Shown piece by piece: positions 1 through 11,885 of a stretch of DNA of 64,000 bases. How positions within the stretch are numbered: the first letter of the stretch is position 1; each line of letters starts with the position of its first letter. The notes below the pieces were generated by a model. It was given only the letters and a program-made list of their open reading frames with translations. It did no database searches and was not told where the DNA came from. Position numbers and translations under genes: made by a program. Where the stretch lies: NCBI RefSeq assembly GCF_019649055.1, contig NW_026570238.1:1364001-1428000 (forward strand), read 5' to 3'. This DNA comes from Paramacrobiotus metropolitanus. Lineage: Eukaryota > Tardigrada > Eutardigrada > Parachela > Macrobiotidae.

Positions 1-3000
1 GCAAGTTTTAATCTTATTTTTTTAAAAACAAGAGCGTCTTTGTTGCATTTTTATAATTTTATATTAAGGTCGCAAATACGGTATGCGTACTTCCATAGTA
101 AAAGTCAACATGCCACTCTGCGTATAGTATTAAAAATGAAAATTGTTTGTTTATTGCTTGTTTCAAGTGTTAAGTGATCATCGCAAAATGCAAAAGAAAA
201 TTACCCAGTGACCTAAATATAATTAAAATATAATAAATGATTTGTAACGCGCGTAAAACTTAACTTTCTGTTATAGGATTGTTGGTACAGCTATACAGAT
301 ATTAATTATATTCAGTACTACTGTAGTAACTGTACTTAACTACTATATACTCAAACTGATAACGTACAGTTATAAGGCGAAATAGTTGCTTTCTAAAAGA
401 TCTGTGAAGTATTTAATATTAAATGCATGCACATGCATATTTCATGCATTTCATTATACATATATTTGGGCATGCACCTTATTTGTGATATATATTACCT
501 AAATTTATAGTTAGTAATGCAGCTACGCCCCTAACGTAATGTCGTCCATGTGGCCATATTGAATACAGTACGAGAACCATCCATGATATGGAAATGGAAA
601 TACGAAGTCATCGACAAATGGTAACACCTGCTAGCATGAGACCATGCTTCCCTTTACCAAAAATATTTATCTTTCTTGTGTGGAGGAGCAATATGAAAAG
701 ATCAACATTTGAGTAATAATTCGAACCACTTATGCAAACAGTATCTAGGCGTCACCAATCGTCTGGCAAATTTAAGAAAGTTTCACTTGAGATTTGCTGG
801 GATTGTTAATCCAACGTTACCAGTTCTATACGCACTTTTAAAACAAAGTGAAGTAAAGAAAAACGCAGTTGTTTTTACTGCGCTGTAAGCTTGCGGCTGT
901 AAACGGCGGTAGTTTGTCATTTATGTGCAATCATTGATTTTGAGGCCTTCTCCACCTGGACTGGGAAGTGGGAACTTTACCATATCCCTTTACTTTTCAT
1001 CTCTTTTACTTTACTTGCCACTTCACGTGTAATGTACTCGCACCATGTATAGTAGAACATGAAGGTAATTTCACCGACAGGGAATTACCGATGCGCAGTA
1101 ATATTGATAATTGCCGGCAAGAAGGATCCCACCACTGCAAGCTGTGTGCGGAAACAGAATTTCTATCTTTACGGCGTGTTCATGGCGCGGTTTTGCATGG
1201 TGCAGTACCTACAAATATTGTATATATACCGTACTTGCACATAAAACTATTTCTCCAGTACTTTGTGTTGTATATTTAATAAACATCGCGAGAAGATCTG
1301 TAGAAGTAACCCAGGCGGTCTGCTAAAACATTGTGTATATCTTTATTGGGCAAAAGCCATCAATATAACAAAAAGTGCATACGCAGAATACTACGCAAAA
1401 TGATGCTAAAACATTTGAACAGAAAAACTACAAAATAGAGCAAAAAGCTTCAAATGCCACCAAATTTAGTATAGAAGTATCTCGAAACTGCCTATCATTA
1501 GAAAGGGGTTTAAAAAAGGGTGGTGCCGCGGTTTAGAAAAGCTCTGCATCGCAAACAAGCTAACCTTTCATTGTTCATGTGGTCGAGGTTCCTTCGAAAC
1601 CTACCTCTCTTCACCAAAAATTTTATAATAAGTTCGAAAACAATCACTTATTAAGCATCAATCGAAAGGGGTAGCCTAATCACAGAGAAAATTTGATCCA
1701 AATTTGCTCCCATCAGTGCTGTCCACGTGATCGATGTCGCATTCTCTCGTTGGATTTCGATGCTTTCCGCTGACGAAGATATTCCGTGACTCGTTTTTCG
1801 CCGGTTTCCTATCGTATCTTCTGTAATCTACCACTTGCCAATGTAAAACACGCACCATTATGACCCAAACAGCGCCTGGTGCCGGAAGTGTTCAACGTCG
1901 ACAGCAAGATTCGTGCAGTACACACTGTACAGAACATAGAATTCCGATGGCCTTTACTATTTAAAGATCATGAGTGTCAGCATGTAAGTAAAAGGAAGCG
2001 CATGAAAATACATGTGAAAATAATTATAAGCTACACAGTTGCTTCCAAATAAGAAAGTAAATGCAGTTAACCCCAGATTTGGTGGTTAATGTTAGATGTA
2101 CTCTGTAGATGACACATCGGAGGCAAAGCCTTTCTTGCGTCATAAGAGTATGATAGAGCTCTTACAAATGTAGTAGCTTACAAGCCAACAAGAAATAGTA
2201 GCTGGTGGCGGGAATTTTTCAGAACACAAATCTAAAATGACATACAAAAACAAGCGTGTCGTTTTGACAGGTGACATGCTCAAGCAAATTTATACAGATA
2301 CTACAGTATTTGTATTAAAAGTTGCCTAATTGTAGCGCTCATGATCATGGTCGCCTTTATGGTGGGGGATATGCGTATGTGGCCTCGCGCCAGCTTGCAG
2401 CAACGGTCCCGATAACGTACTGTTTCATAAAAACGGAAGACCTTAACTTCTCCATCTCCTGAACTTTTATAAACTCTGCGTTCCAAAACCGAACAATCTC
2501 CAAAAACGCTTAAAGTACTTCCTCTAAACCTTTTCCTACTCTAAGTAGCTCACCATAGTCTCTCGCAGATGCAAAAATTCGTAATATCGCGCAGTACCCA
2601 TGCAATATAACGCTTTGTTGTGGGGAAAAAAACCATAACATGCAGCCAGCTTCTTCAAACGCGACAAAACTTTTTGCTCAGTTGTTAGCGATTATTGTCT
2701 AATACAGTATAATGCCTACCAGCAAAACGATACACTCGATCTGGACAACTGAGAAAAATAATCCTAGAAAATCTGCGAAAAAATGATATGCCGGCATACA
2801 CGCCTTTGTTCGAACTTCGGAACTGCAGTGGACTACTTCGGCACATAATTACAGATTTATTTGTACATGTATACAAATTAAAGTACCGTTTTCGCACTTG
2901 GAAATAAAATAACCCAGACCAGGAGCGGCAAAGCAGAAGGGAGGACGGTGAAATATACTCGTATATCCAAACCAAAAAAACTTAATCAGCGTTTCGGCGA

Positions 3001-3220
3001 CGTTTTTGATTTTCTTGTACGGTACATACCTGCGGCAAACCACTACTTTATCGAAAATTCACGCTGAGAGTTTTATTACATAATTATAGTAATTATTACT
3101 ATGTCAAGCTTATTACTATGTCATGTCAAGCCGGTTTTATCTTCGATCTGTAACAGGAATTAGGGGGTGAAAAAATGCGAAATCTTTGGGACGGTACGTA
3201 GAAGATCTCCGAAAGCCAGA

Positions 3221-3254
3221 CAATATTTAATGAGCATTCCCTCATTAAATATTG
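3221..3254. repeat. perfect 14-bp inverted repeat (hairpin)
   Basis: Arms caatatttaatgag (3221-3234) and ctcattaaatattg (3241-3254) are perfect reverse complements separated by 6 bases. No gene lies beside it. It may be chance in AT-rich DNA or the remnant of a small inverted-repeat element. Confidence 0.7.
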
Positions 3255-4889
3255 ATTGTAAATTGTGCATTGTGGACATGAGCAATTTCAAATATGATAG
3301 AACTGTAATTTATTTTTTAAGTTGAACGGCAAAATTTTAGGACGAGCTGCATCTAGAGTAAACATACGTGGAGGTTAATCGCTATATAAGTTCGGGAAAG
3401 CGCTTGATGAAAGTCGATAGGGAAACATATCCCGAAATAATTTCGATCCCTTCCTTTACCAGTACTGAAGTACCTCGGAAACACTGTGTAATTTGCTGTT
3501 CCACTGCTTTCTGGTAAACTTACTCCTCAACATGATCAGATTAGGAAGGATCGATATCAGCTCATTGATTATAATATGGCGGCATTCCCGCCAGAAGCAA
3601 ACGTGATGTCCCTTTTGCAATCGGTTGTCTGATTTCCGGGATTTTCACACAACTTTCATCTTCAAAGTTTTTCAATGCCATCTTTAACGACAACCAGGCT
3701 CACCGAACCAATATTTATGGTAATTAGGTATTTCATTTGTTATAGGGAAAGCTCAACACTGTCCTCTCGGGATCTAGCCTCTATTTTTATGGGCTACTCG
3801 TACTCTTGTCTACCCGGAAAACAAACTTCTTAATAAAACCTATTTTCGAGCTTAATTTTGCAACCACCGCAAAGTATAAAATAATCCTTGGTGTGATGCA
3901 CCACTTTTTATCTGATTCGCACTTCTAAAGTGGTGCCGCGAGATTTTATTTCGTATCCGATGCCTTATGCACGGTTGAGTTTTTGAAATTGATGGCCCAC
4001 GGCCACGAGACAAAATGTGCTGCGAAAAAAGGGGACGAGAGCCTGTACATGTGGGTGGTGAAAGACTTTAGTGGCAAAACGCAGTTTCCGGAGTATTCCG
4101 CTTTTATAATTATTAGTCTGATTTCCAGGATTTTTTACAATTGAACGCTCACCTAATATAAATTTTTGTCTGCGATTGCTTGAACAGAATTAATTTTAAT
4201 ATCCGTAACGTTAAAATTTATGGATGCCACGCACAAGACGCTATATTTTTGTAGAACGTACGTACTTCTACGCGCGGCATTACAAACAACTTAAATAATA
4301 CGTGTACTGTAATAATCGTATAAAACAAATACGTGTAATATAATAATTATTACTAATATAGATAGATAGTACTGTACTTCTCAGTGTCATTCGTAACAGC
4401 TCGTTAGGTTGTTCTATTCTTTGAAAATCAAAACATTAGTGCTTCAAAATTCAGCGCAGAAATTCGGCAGCTTTGTACTGTCCAGGATCCAGAACAACAC
4501 TGCATTATTAATAAATAAAAAAAAGAATTAATGCTTCTAAAAACTCTAAATAATTTATTTTTAAAAGGAACCATCAGCGATAGTTATTAACACTGATATA
4601 AATAATTATACCGTATGTATGTATCTGTGCGCTGCATATGTATTGCGTTTGGGCCATGCAACCAATGATTTAATTCTTGGTCAAATTGATTGCAGGTATG
4701 TGATTAGAAATCAATTATTTTGCTCAATATAACAAAAATAAAATGTAGTTAAAATTATCACCAGCATTATGCTGCCAGTTTATTATCATTAAATATAGAA
4801 GTATGGATGATCATACAACAATACTTCTATTCATAGTGTATGTACATGTGCTACTGTGTTTGTCGCAGCAGATCCTTGAGTTTTTTGTA

Positions 4890-4947
4890 GAAACATTATT
4901 TTCTAAGGATTACATTGCATTGAAACATTATTTTCTAAGGATTACAT
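4890..4947. repeat. 32-bp direct tandem duplication
   Basis: A 26-base string beginning gaaacattattttctaagg occurs at 4890 and again at 4922, a period of 32 bp. The two copies are identical over the shared part. This is a recent local duplication in intergenic DNA. Confidence 0.8.
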
Positions 4948-7089
4948 GATGTGATTATATCGAAATTAAATTTGTTTTAGCAGATATACGTATATTGTTC
5001 CTACTATTCTCACTTCGCGTTTAACAGACTGTTATCAGCTTATAGCTTTTAGCGTTAATGGCGATGAAACAGCTTGGGACTTAACTGGGGGTGCGTACGT
5101 ACATTACTCTAGGGAATTCTGCAATTATAATAATATTCATAATATTACTAAACTAACATAATAGTAATATTATGTAATATTACAATATGTATCCTGGGTG
5201 AATAAAATTAATATTGCCCAATATAGTAAGAAACACCGCATTCATAACGGTATAAACAAGCAGCGGGAAGAGGCGGCCGGATTCGTGCCGTATTTGCCGC
5301 CGGTTTGCGGTATTCCGATCGCTTATTTTCGATCGCGATGGTTCGAATTCGGTTTCTACGGCAGCTCCAACGAAGCCGCGTTTAAAAGAAGCGTTTGGAC
5401 TTTTATGTCTGGGCTTCCGGCCCCGACGTTTCTTGCAGCCGAGGCCGTTGTAACCTCGAACATCCATCCTCTCATTTCAGGTGCAGCGGCGTGGACTGGA
5501 CTATAAATTATAATTTTGGTATGATATAGGCACGTACGTACTAAAAGTACTCGTAGTTCGTACAAACGATACGTATACTGTTAATTTGACTGATTTCGCA
5601 TTCCAGGAATGGCCGCCACTCCTTCATGGTGATATATATTTTATTTATATTTAAACACTGCAGTTGTAATTAGAATACGAACCTTAAAACTGCGCGCATT
5701 ATGTTCTCGACACTTTTGATTGCAAAGTTTGGCATTTCGACCATGTAAGTCCCGTAATAGGTACTTACAGTACAAGGAGGCTCGTATGGAAGTAATTTAA
5801 CTAACCATATCTGTAAAGACTACGCACGGGTATGTGGCTGACAATGGGCAATAGGCAAGCAATTTGCCGGCATTTAGTGAGTGTACTGATAAACAAATGG
5901 TTACACCATGTAAGTGCACATAATTAATACTAGCGCAAAACATAACAAAAAATTTCGTGCTTCATCACCCACACAAATTACATACGTGTACCGATGCTAA
6001 TCTATCTAATCGTAAGCAGTCGATATTCTATAGTATACACTCGACACTGCTATCGCTCACACCGCCCCAGCCTAACAACTTTGAAAATCCTTAACCCGAA
6101 ACAAATTAGCACGGGCCGGAAGAGACACATGGTCAATTATAAGCAGCATCCAAGTGAACCAGCCGCTTCTTTTGCTAACTTAACCTAACTCGTCCTAACA
6201 TTAGCCAAAGGACAATATTGTTTGAATTTAAACTTTGACCCAACCCTGAACAAATTTTTAATTTCAGAGCGGAAAAGGACAGCCCATTTACTGGAGGTGG
6301 CAAAACATAATTAATGGATGAATAAGTCGGCTGCGCACCGCTGACCGCCAATTCGCTCTCTGCACCATTCCCTTTCCGTACCAGCTCCGACTAACACTCA
6401 TTGCTGGCCGCCAAACGACATTCAACCTGAAAGTCAACAACCAATTATTAAGCCACGCACAGCACTCACTAATTAATTATGGACAATAGCGTTCCTTATG
6501 CCGGCCAGGGAGCTGTGCACGGCAGACTACGATTTGCGCGTAGATATGTGCGCCGAAAGGTCGACTGCAGTTATCGAAAGCCGGTTCGGCGTGTCTCCTC
6601 ATTCGCTGATTATTAATGGTCCTCATTGTCCAGTCCATGTACGTGTGTAGTAGAACCCACGCGTCCAACTCGCATGCGCTTTTGATTTTACCGGTGCACT
6701 TCTGATCATGAAAACCCTTGGGCTGATTTCGTTTGTCAGTCGCACACTGATAGTGTCACAGCAATTTTCTCTATTATTCTCGTTGCAGTTAAACTGTTGT
6801 TGCAAATTGCAATCGATCGCGTGGTTAGCGGAGATATTTTTTAATTAAATTTACGCGGACACGATGTATTGTATAATTATATATTGCATCATTAATTAGA
6901 TGTGCGGTATTCTCTGCGAAGCGTATTTCACTGACTCCGTGGTCGACCTGACATATTTCCAGCTGTATCGCAAAAACGTATGTATGACTTCGGTGAACGC
7001 AAGCCAATCAATAGTCAGTTTAATCTGAAGAGGTTGTTCGACATTGTCGAAAAAAGTGCTCAACTAATTTTTACACTGAAGCCAAAAGG

Positions 7090-8800
7090 ATGGACAAAGC
7101 GACATCGGAACTGGTCATGAGCCCTGCATTTTGCGGCCTGGAACGACGCAGGAATGGCGAAAAGCATAATAAAACAAAATACGGTGACATGTTTGTTGAA
7201 GCCAGCCAAAATTCCGAAACTATGGGTTCTTCCGACGCTCGTGTCCCGTTCAGTAATTCTCCCACTGCATTTGATAACGCGGATGACAAATTATCGGAAA
7301 CAGCGTCAGACGATGTCACCACATCCTCCAAACACAAACTGCGACCACACGAAAGCGGTTTCATTTCAAACAGCAAGCAACGACGCTATCGAACGACATT
7401 TACGGCTTTTCAACTGCAGGAACTGGAAAAGTGTTTCAGCAAAACGCATTATCCGGATGTTTTTAACAGGTAATTTCGTGGGCTATTTTAATGCGCCATA
7501 GTGCAGTTTTACTATGATGAAATTTGTAAATAAACTTTATGGTGTTAATTAATTTTAAAAGTCGTAATTTTTTTGCGGTCAACAAACCATGTGAATACGC
7601 CAGCACTACGGGTAACTGTCTAAACTTTCTATCGGCTGAGTTCGCGGGTAACAAAAGCGAAATTGTATAGCGCGTACATTTTATGTTGAAAATAATCTGC
7701 ACGTTGGGATTTTGCAGTTTATTAAGTTTCGTCAGCTTAGAATATCAAATCGATTTCTTTTGATAATTTTCTGAAAAACAACATCAGCTTTTTATACTCG
7801 TAGTTCTGTTGCGCAATCCCACTTACATAGATCTAGAGCTGACAAAGCAGTGTTTTTCCTTCATGATCAGATGTTAAATATACAAATTTTCGAAAAAGAC
7901 ACGTGGACAGTGAACTTGCATAATACTAAAGGTCACATCCATAACACTTTGTACCACGCTGACAATAGCATTTACACAGTGAACACACTGTGCTAATATC
8001 TGCCCCTTCACACATAAATTTTACAATATAATGTGCATCAATGCATCAATTAAGTTAAACGTGTTAGCAACTCTGATTTTTATATTCACAAAATACGAGT
8101 AGTATAGTTGTAGTTGTAATTTCTCTATATTTCGCGATTTTCCTGTCGCCAGTGCAAAAATTTTTTCTTCTGTAGAGAAGAATTGGCTCTGCGAATAAAT
8201 TTGACGGAAGCGCGCATTCAAGTGTGGTTCCAAAATCGTCGAGCCAAATGGCGGAAATCGGACAAAGTGGCCTCCAGTGAGTCAGGCAACGAAATTGCGA
8301 TTCCCTGTGGAGCTGACCCAAATCCACCCAATGCTCCCACGAATTCACAAACCAATCACCTCTTATCAGCTGGTGCTTTACCTGGTTTTTATTATTCCCC
8401 TTTTAATTCAAGCTCCCGAAATACTCGGGGTACAGGATCCGGCGAGTTTTATCAGCCATGGCTTTCCGGTCATCCACCGAGTGGATTTCAGCACAATCTT
8501 TCCAAAGGGTGTAGCAACGGCAGCAATGGCACCGGCAGTTCTCATCTGCCTCCTGTAAATTATCTGCATAATTTGTGGGCAGATAGATATAATTATTTGC
8601 ATCATATGGCCCTGTCGCAGCTTTTTGGGATAGACGGATTCAACCCGGCGGCGCCGTGGAAGCAACCTGTCGCACCCAGATGCATGCCAGCACCGCTCCG
8701 TATTCCCGTACCAGGCGTGCTTGAATCCTCGTTGAACACGAGCCAAGGAAGAGGTCATGCTTTCTTTTCTGAGGCCAATATGCCTCCTAGGCTGCCTTAA
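7090..8800 (+). CDS. paired-like (aristaless/Arx-type) homeobox protein
   Basis: Two exons, 7090-7469 and 8176-8800, encode 334 residues. The donor is aacag|gtaatt and the acceptor is tctgtag. The homeodomain covers about residues 96-156, from [16 protein letters not shown] to [14 protein letters not shown]. It has Gln at homeodomain position 50 and Asn51, as in Q50 paired-like proteins of the Al/Arx/Pph13 group. The intron falls in phase 2 inside the codon of homeodomain Arg31. Residues 1-95 are Ser/Asp/Thr-rich and lack a paired domain. The C-terminal half is rich in Gly, Asn, Ser and Pro and shows no recognisable OAR motif. The family consists of nuclear sequence-specific transcription factors, often neural or appendage patterning genes. 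The exact orthology (al, Arx, Pph13 or another) cannot be settled by eye. Confidence 0.9.
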
Positions 8801-9864
8801 TTCTGACTTTTACATTGAAAACTTGGTGATGCTCCAAACATCATCTTTGCAAATATGTTGTATTATTGTGGATAAATTGCCTAAATCACGTTTCTTGCGA
8901 CTGGCCATGATATTTCAGGTTTTTCGTTTGTCACTGGCCTGTTTGTGCAAAACCCTTCCATCTCTAATTGACGACTCAGTATTGCTCTTTAAAAAAAGTA
9001 AAACGAGTACAAACCTTTATTCATCACTGATAGGTTTGCACTCGAAAGATATATATATTTTTGTAACCTACGAGTAGGTTTGGTTCTGGTAATTACCAGT
9101 TATCACACCACTGGTTGGAATTTTTCAGCATCATTTAAATTAATTTAGTCCTGCATAAATTTTTGGAATCAGAAAACCAACTTAGCTTTCTTTACTTTGT
9201 AAATCCTTATGGAATAGTAGGCTAAATTTGTATATGTACCGTTTGGACAATTTTGCAATCGTGACGCGCCAACGCGGAGGTGCTGGGAATTGGCGGTTTG
9301 TGTGATAGCATCGTATCGAGGGGACTAGGCAGTAACTTAAACTTTAATTGACTGAGCCGCCTGTTCAAATCAACATGCAATATCCCGGCACGACGTCTGT
9401 GCACTAAACTCATAATAAAATGTTATCCGAAGGCGGATCATGTTTTGCCAAAGTTTCAATTGCAGCCCGGTTTACTTTTATCCAACAGAAATATAATTTA
9501 CGCTGGCCAGCAGCATCAAATCATACAGCGGATTATGATCTTTGCCGTGATATACGTTTGACTTCTGTCTCTTGCCGTACCGATGCAACCTGTGGGCCAA
9601 TATCATTGACCAAACAACATTTAGGCTCGATTATGTCCTATTAGCCTGTTTGCGGCTTCGTATAGGTGAATTATGATCGATGAAGTAGCTGTATTCGTCG
9701 CTATAATGGATGTCGAATCTGTGCGAGAAGCACGACGCCATAGAAGACCGCTGCATTTTATTGTAGATGTCATTTACAGAGTCGAGCCAGTACTTACCGT
9801 ATAGTTACGACAAGTTCACGAAGATGCGCTGCCATCGTAATTGCTTACTCTTATTTATTGTCGT

Positions 9865-9913
9865 ATTTGAACCACAACCTATACATCGCATGTAAATTGG
9901 TTGTGGTTCAAAT
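9865..9913. repeat. perfect 15-bp inverted repeat
   Basis: Arms atttgaaccacaacc (9865-9879) and ggttgtggttcaaat (9899-9913) pair perfectly around a 19-base loop. The arms contain a ggttcaaat word similar to a tRNA B box. No tRNA cloverleaf can be drawn around it. It could be a tiny inverted-repeat element. Confidence 0.75.
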
Positions 9914-10782
9914 TCATAAAACACGTACGTCTGTGCTTTGAGCGGGTTAGTAGGCTAAAATAGAATTAATTTGCAACTGCGGTCAGGAAAAAATAATATA
10001 ATTTTCAAAATACTAAACATCTTTGTCATATTTCATTAGGCCTGGCCGCATGCATGTATGCATGGATTGTCCACGAACTACTTTGTTGTTAGCACTGCTG
10101 TTAGCATTCAGCTGGCTGTGATAAATGCTGTGCATTTACAAAGTTGTTTAGGTCATATAAAAATTAATGCGATCGATAATTTATTCTCCATATTTTTAAA
10201 ATGATGATTATATCAACTTTTGTTTTATTACTTAGATATTGTTTTACAGATAGAGCTTTCAAACTTTATGCCTACTTCTAACACCATTTGGGCGACAAAA
10301 TAGAGCCACGTTATTAATTAATACAGAAGCCATAAATGGATTGCAACATTTTTCATAATTTACAGTATACGTCTTTTGGTCTGTTTAATTGGTATTCGGA
10401 ACTGGAGGGCTTGTAAGCTGTAATTTAATTATTTCCTTTCAAAATATGAACCCTGTAATTTTCGCACGCGCGTTAACAAAGCCTCGTATTATCATCTTCT
10501 GCTACGGGTGATGATTCTGTTAGGCTCAAGTATATGCGTGCCCGCAAGGGTAGTTATTATGTTTTTATTGATATCGGGTAATTAGTGATCCATCTGACTT
10601 GTAACAGAAAAGTATTTCCGATTTCACCTTTACGATGCCATTTGAAGGCGCATAAAACAAGTATTACAAAAACAGCATTTGATTAAAAATTGCTTAGGCC
10701 ATGGTTTGTACTGCGCTAGCGCTATATGTAAGGTTTACATATAACCGGTATCAATAGATTCATATATCCTTACGTCCTTATT

Positions 10783-11145
10783 TTTTGGAAATTATCTCCT
10801 AAATGAACATTGATTTTTTCAAGAAGTTATTAATTTCATAAAATACAGGATCACACAGACGTTCCTACCATTATCTTTAAAAAAATCACAAGTTTTGGAG
10901 AAAGTCTAAATAAAATTTTTGAAAGTTGTAGTACTTAAGGGTTTTTAGTACTTAAAAGTTGTTAGTTTTGGAAATTATCTCCTAAATCACCATTGACCTT
11001 TTCAAAAAGTTATTATTTTTATAAAATTGAGCATCACACAAACGTTCCTACCTTTATCTTTAAAAAAATTATCAGTTTTAAAGCAGTTCTTAAAAACGTT
11101 TTAAATGTTGCAATACAGTACTTAAAATGTTGTTAGTACTTAAAG
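10783..11145. repeat. diverged tandem duplication, period 183 bp
   Basis: Two head-to-tail copies start at about 10783 and 10966. Shared blocks are ggaaattatctcctaaat, acgttcctacc and tatctttaaaaaaat, all offset by about 183 bp. The copies differ at scattered positions, so the duplication is not very recent. No open frame spans the repeat. Confidence 0.75.
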
Positions 11146-11674
11146 GTACTGTACTACTAATTAAATTACTTATTTTGGCAATGCATGAGTACTTTACAGT
11201 ACTCAGTACATAGTTGTAGCAATTAAATGTAGTACTACTATCACTTAATCGCCAGCGTATTAATACAATAATATTAAAAGCTGTATTACAGTACTGTATA
11301 CTGTACAGTATTACAGTTGTAGTACTGTACTGTACCGTTGTAGTACTGTTGTGGTCTGTTTCGCAGCTTAGCAACCTAAACTACAGATCTGTGTATGTTA
11401 TTTAAATTGTCAATTCCATCAAAATTATAACTTTTTTAAATTTTTGAAACCTCTAAGATGTTTTTAAAACATGTTCGGATACCTCAAAATAACTATTAAT
11501 TTTTCCAAAGTCGGCTCTAAAGCTTTTACATTTCCAGAATTTCTAAATATTTCTAAATATTTCGACTCGGCCCCGCTGCGCGGGGCCGTTACCTCTAATT
11601 TTCTGAGCCTCCAGAGTTTCGAATTTTAAAAATGTCTAGAAATGTCTGAGTACCTCAATATCTCGCGGTCTTAA

Positions 11675-11885
11675 GGGGTTTGGCCCGGTACATAGCACCA
11701 AATTTGTATGTATCCACGGCAACTTCCGCTGTCGCGCGCTCCCAAACCCTAATTCTCATAACGGTCCTCATACTCATAACCCTATTCCTAATTCAGAATT
11801 CATACTCAAAACGGCTTTCACTATCATAATCATACTTTGATCCTACCGGTTATCATATTTTTGTTCATAATCATAACTCAAACCT
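11675..11885 (+). repeat. left arm of the long inverted repeat pair
   Basis: This is the left copy of the repeat, matched in reverse complement by about 18330-18573. It starts immediately after TTAA and runs through catac/cataac-rich subrepeats to the shared word cctaccggttatcatat. Confidence 0.75.

Larger units (their letters stand above)
1..7089. other. gene-poor AT-rich region upstream of the homeobox gene
   Basis: I see no convincing coding exon over about 7 kb. The open frames here are short, lack recognisable motifs and have no consistent splice-site context. The stretch holds a perfect hairpin at 3221-3254, a 32-bp tandem duplication at 4890-4947, and a more GC-rich island near 5260-5480 with open frames on both strands. 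The last kilobase before 7090 is the likely promoter and 5' leader of the homeobox gene. Its position next to a developmental transcription factor would suit cis-regulatory DNA, but that is inference only. Confidence 0.6.
8801..11670. other. intergenic region 3' of the homeobox gene
   Basis: No supported gene is present. The first few hundred bases are presumably 3' UTR of the homeobox gene. The region contains a 15-bp perfect hairpin at 9865-9913 and a diverged 183-bp tandem duplication from 10783. At 11280-11350 there is a palindrome-rich stretch built from gtactgtac/cagtactg words. Short open frames at 9420-9644 and 11090-11374 look like chance. Confidence 0.55.

Noticed and set aside
968-1326. 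Three overlapping plus-strand frames of 61-103 codons
   Set aside because: They overlap one another in different frames, show no motif, and have no splice or start context. They look like chance openings.
5340-5351. ggttcgaattc, a tRNA B-box-like word
   Set aside because: No A box at a suitable distance and no cloverleaf could be drawn. The word alone is weak evidence.
8757-9077. 106-codon frame overlapping the homeobox stop
   Set aside because: It starts inside the homeobox exon in another frame and extends into the presumed 3' UTR. It has no recognisable content.
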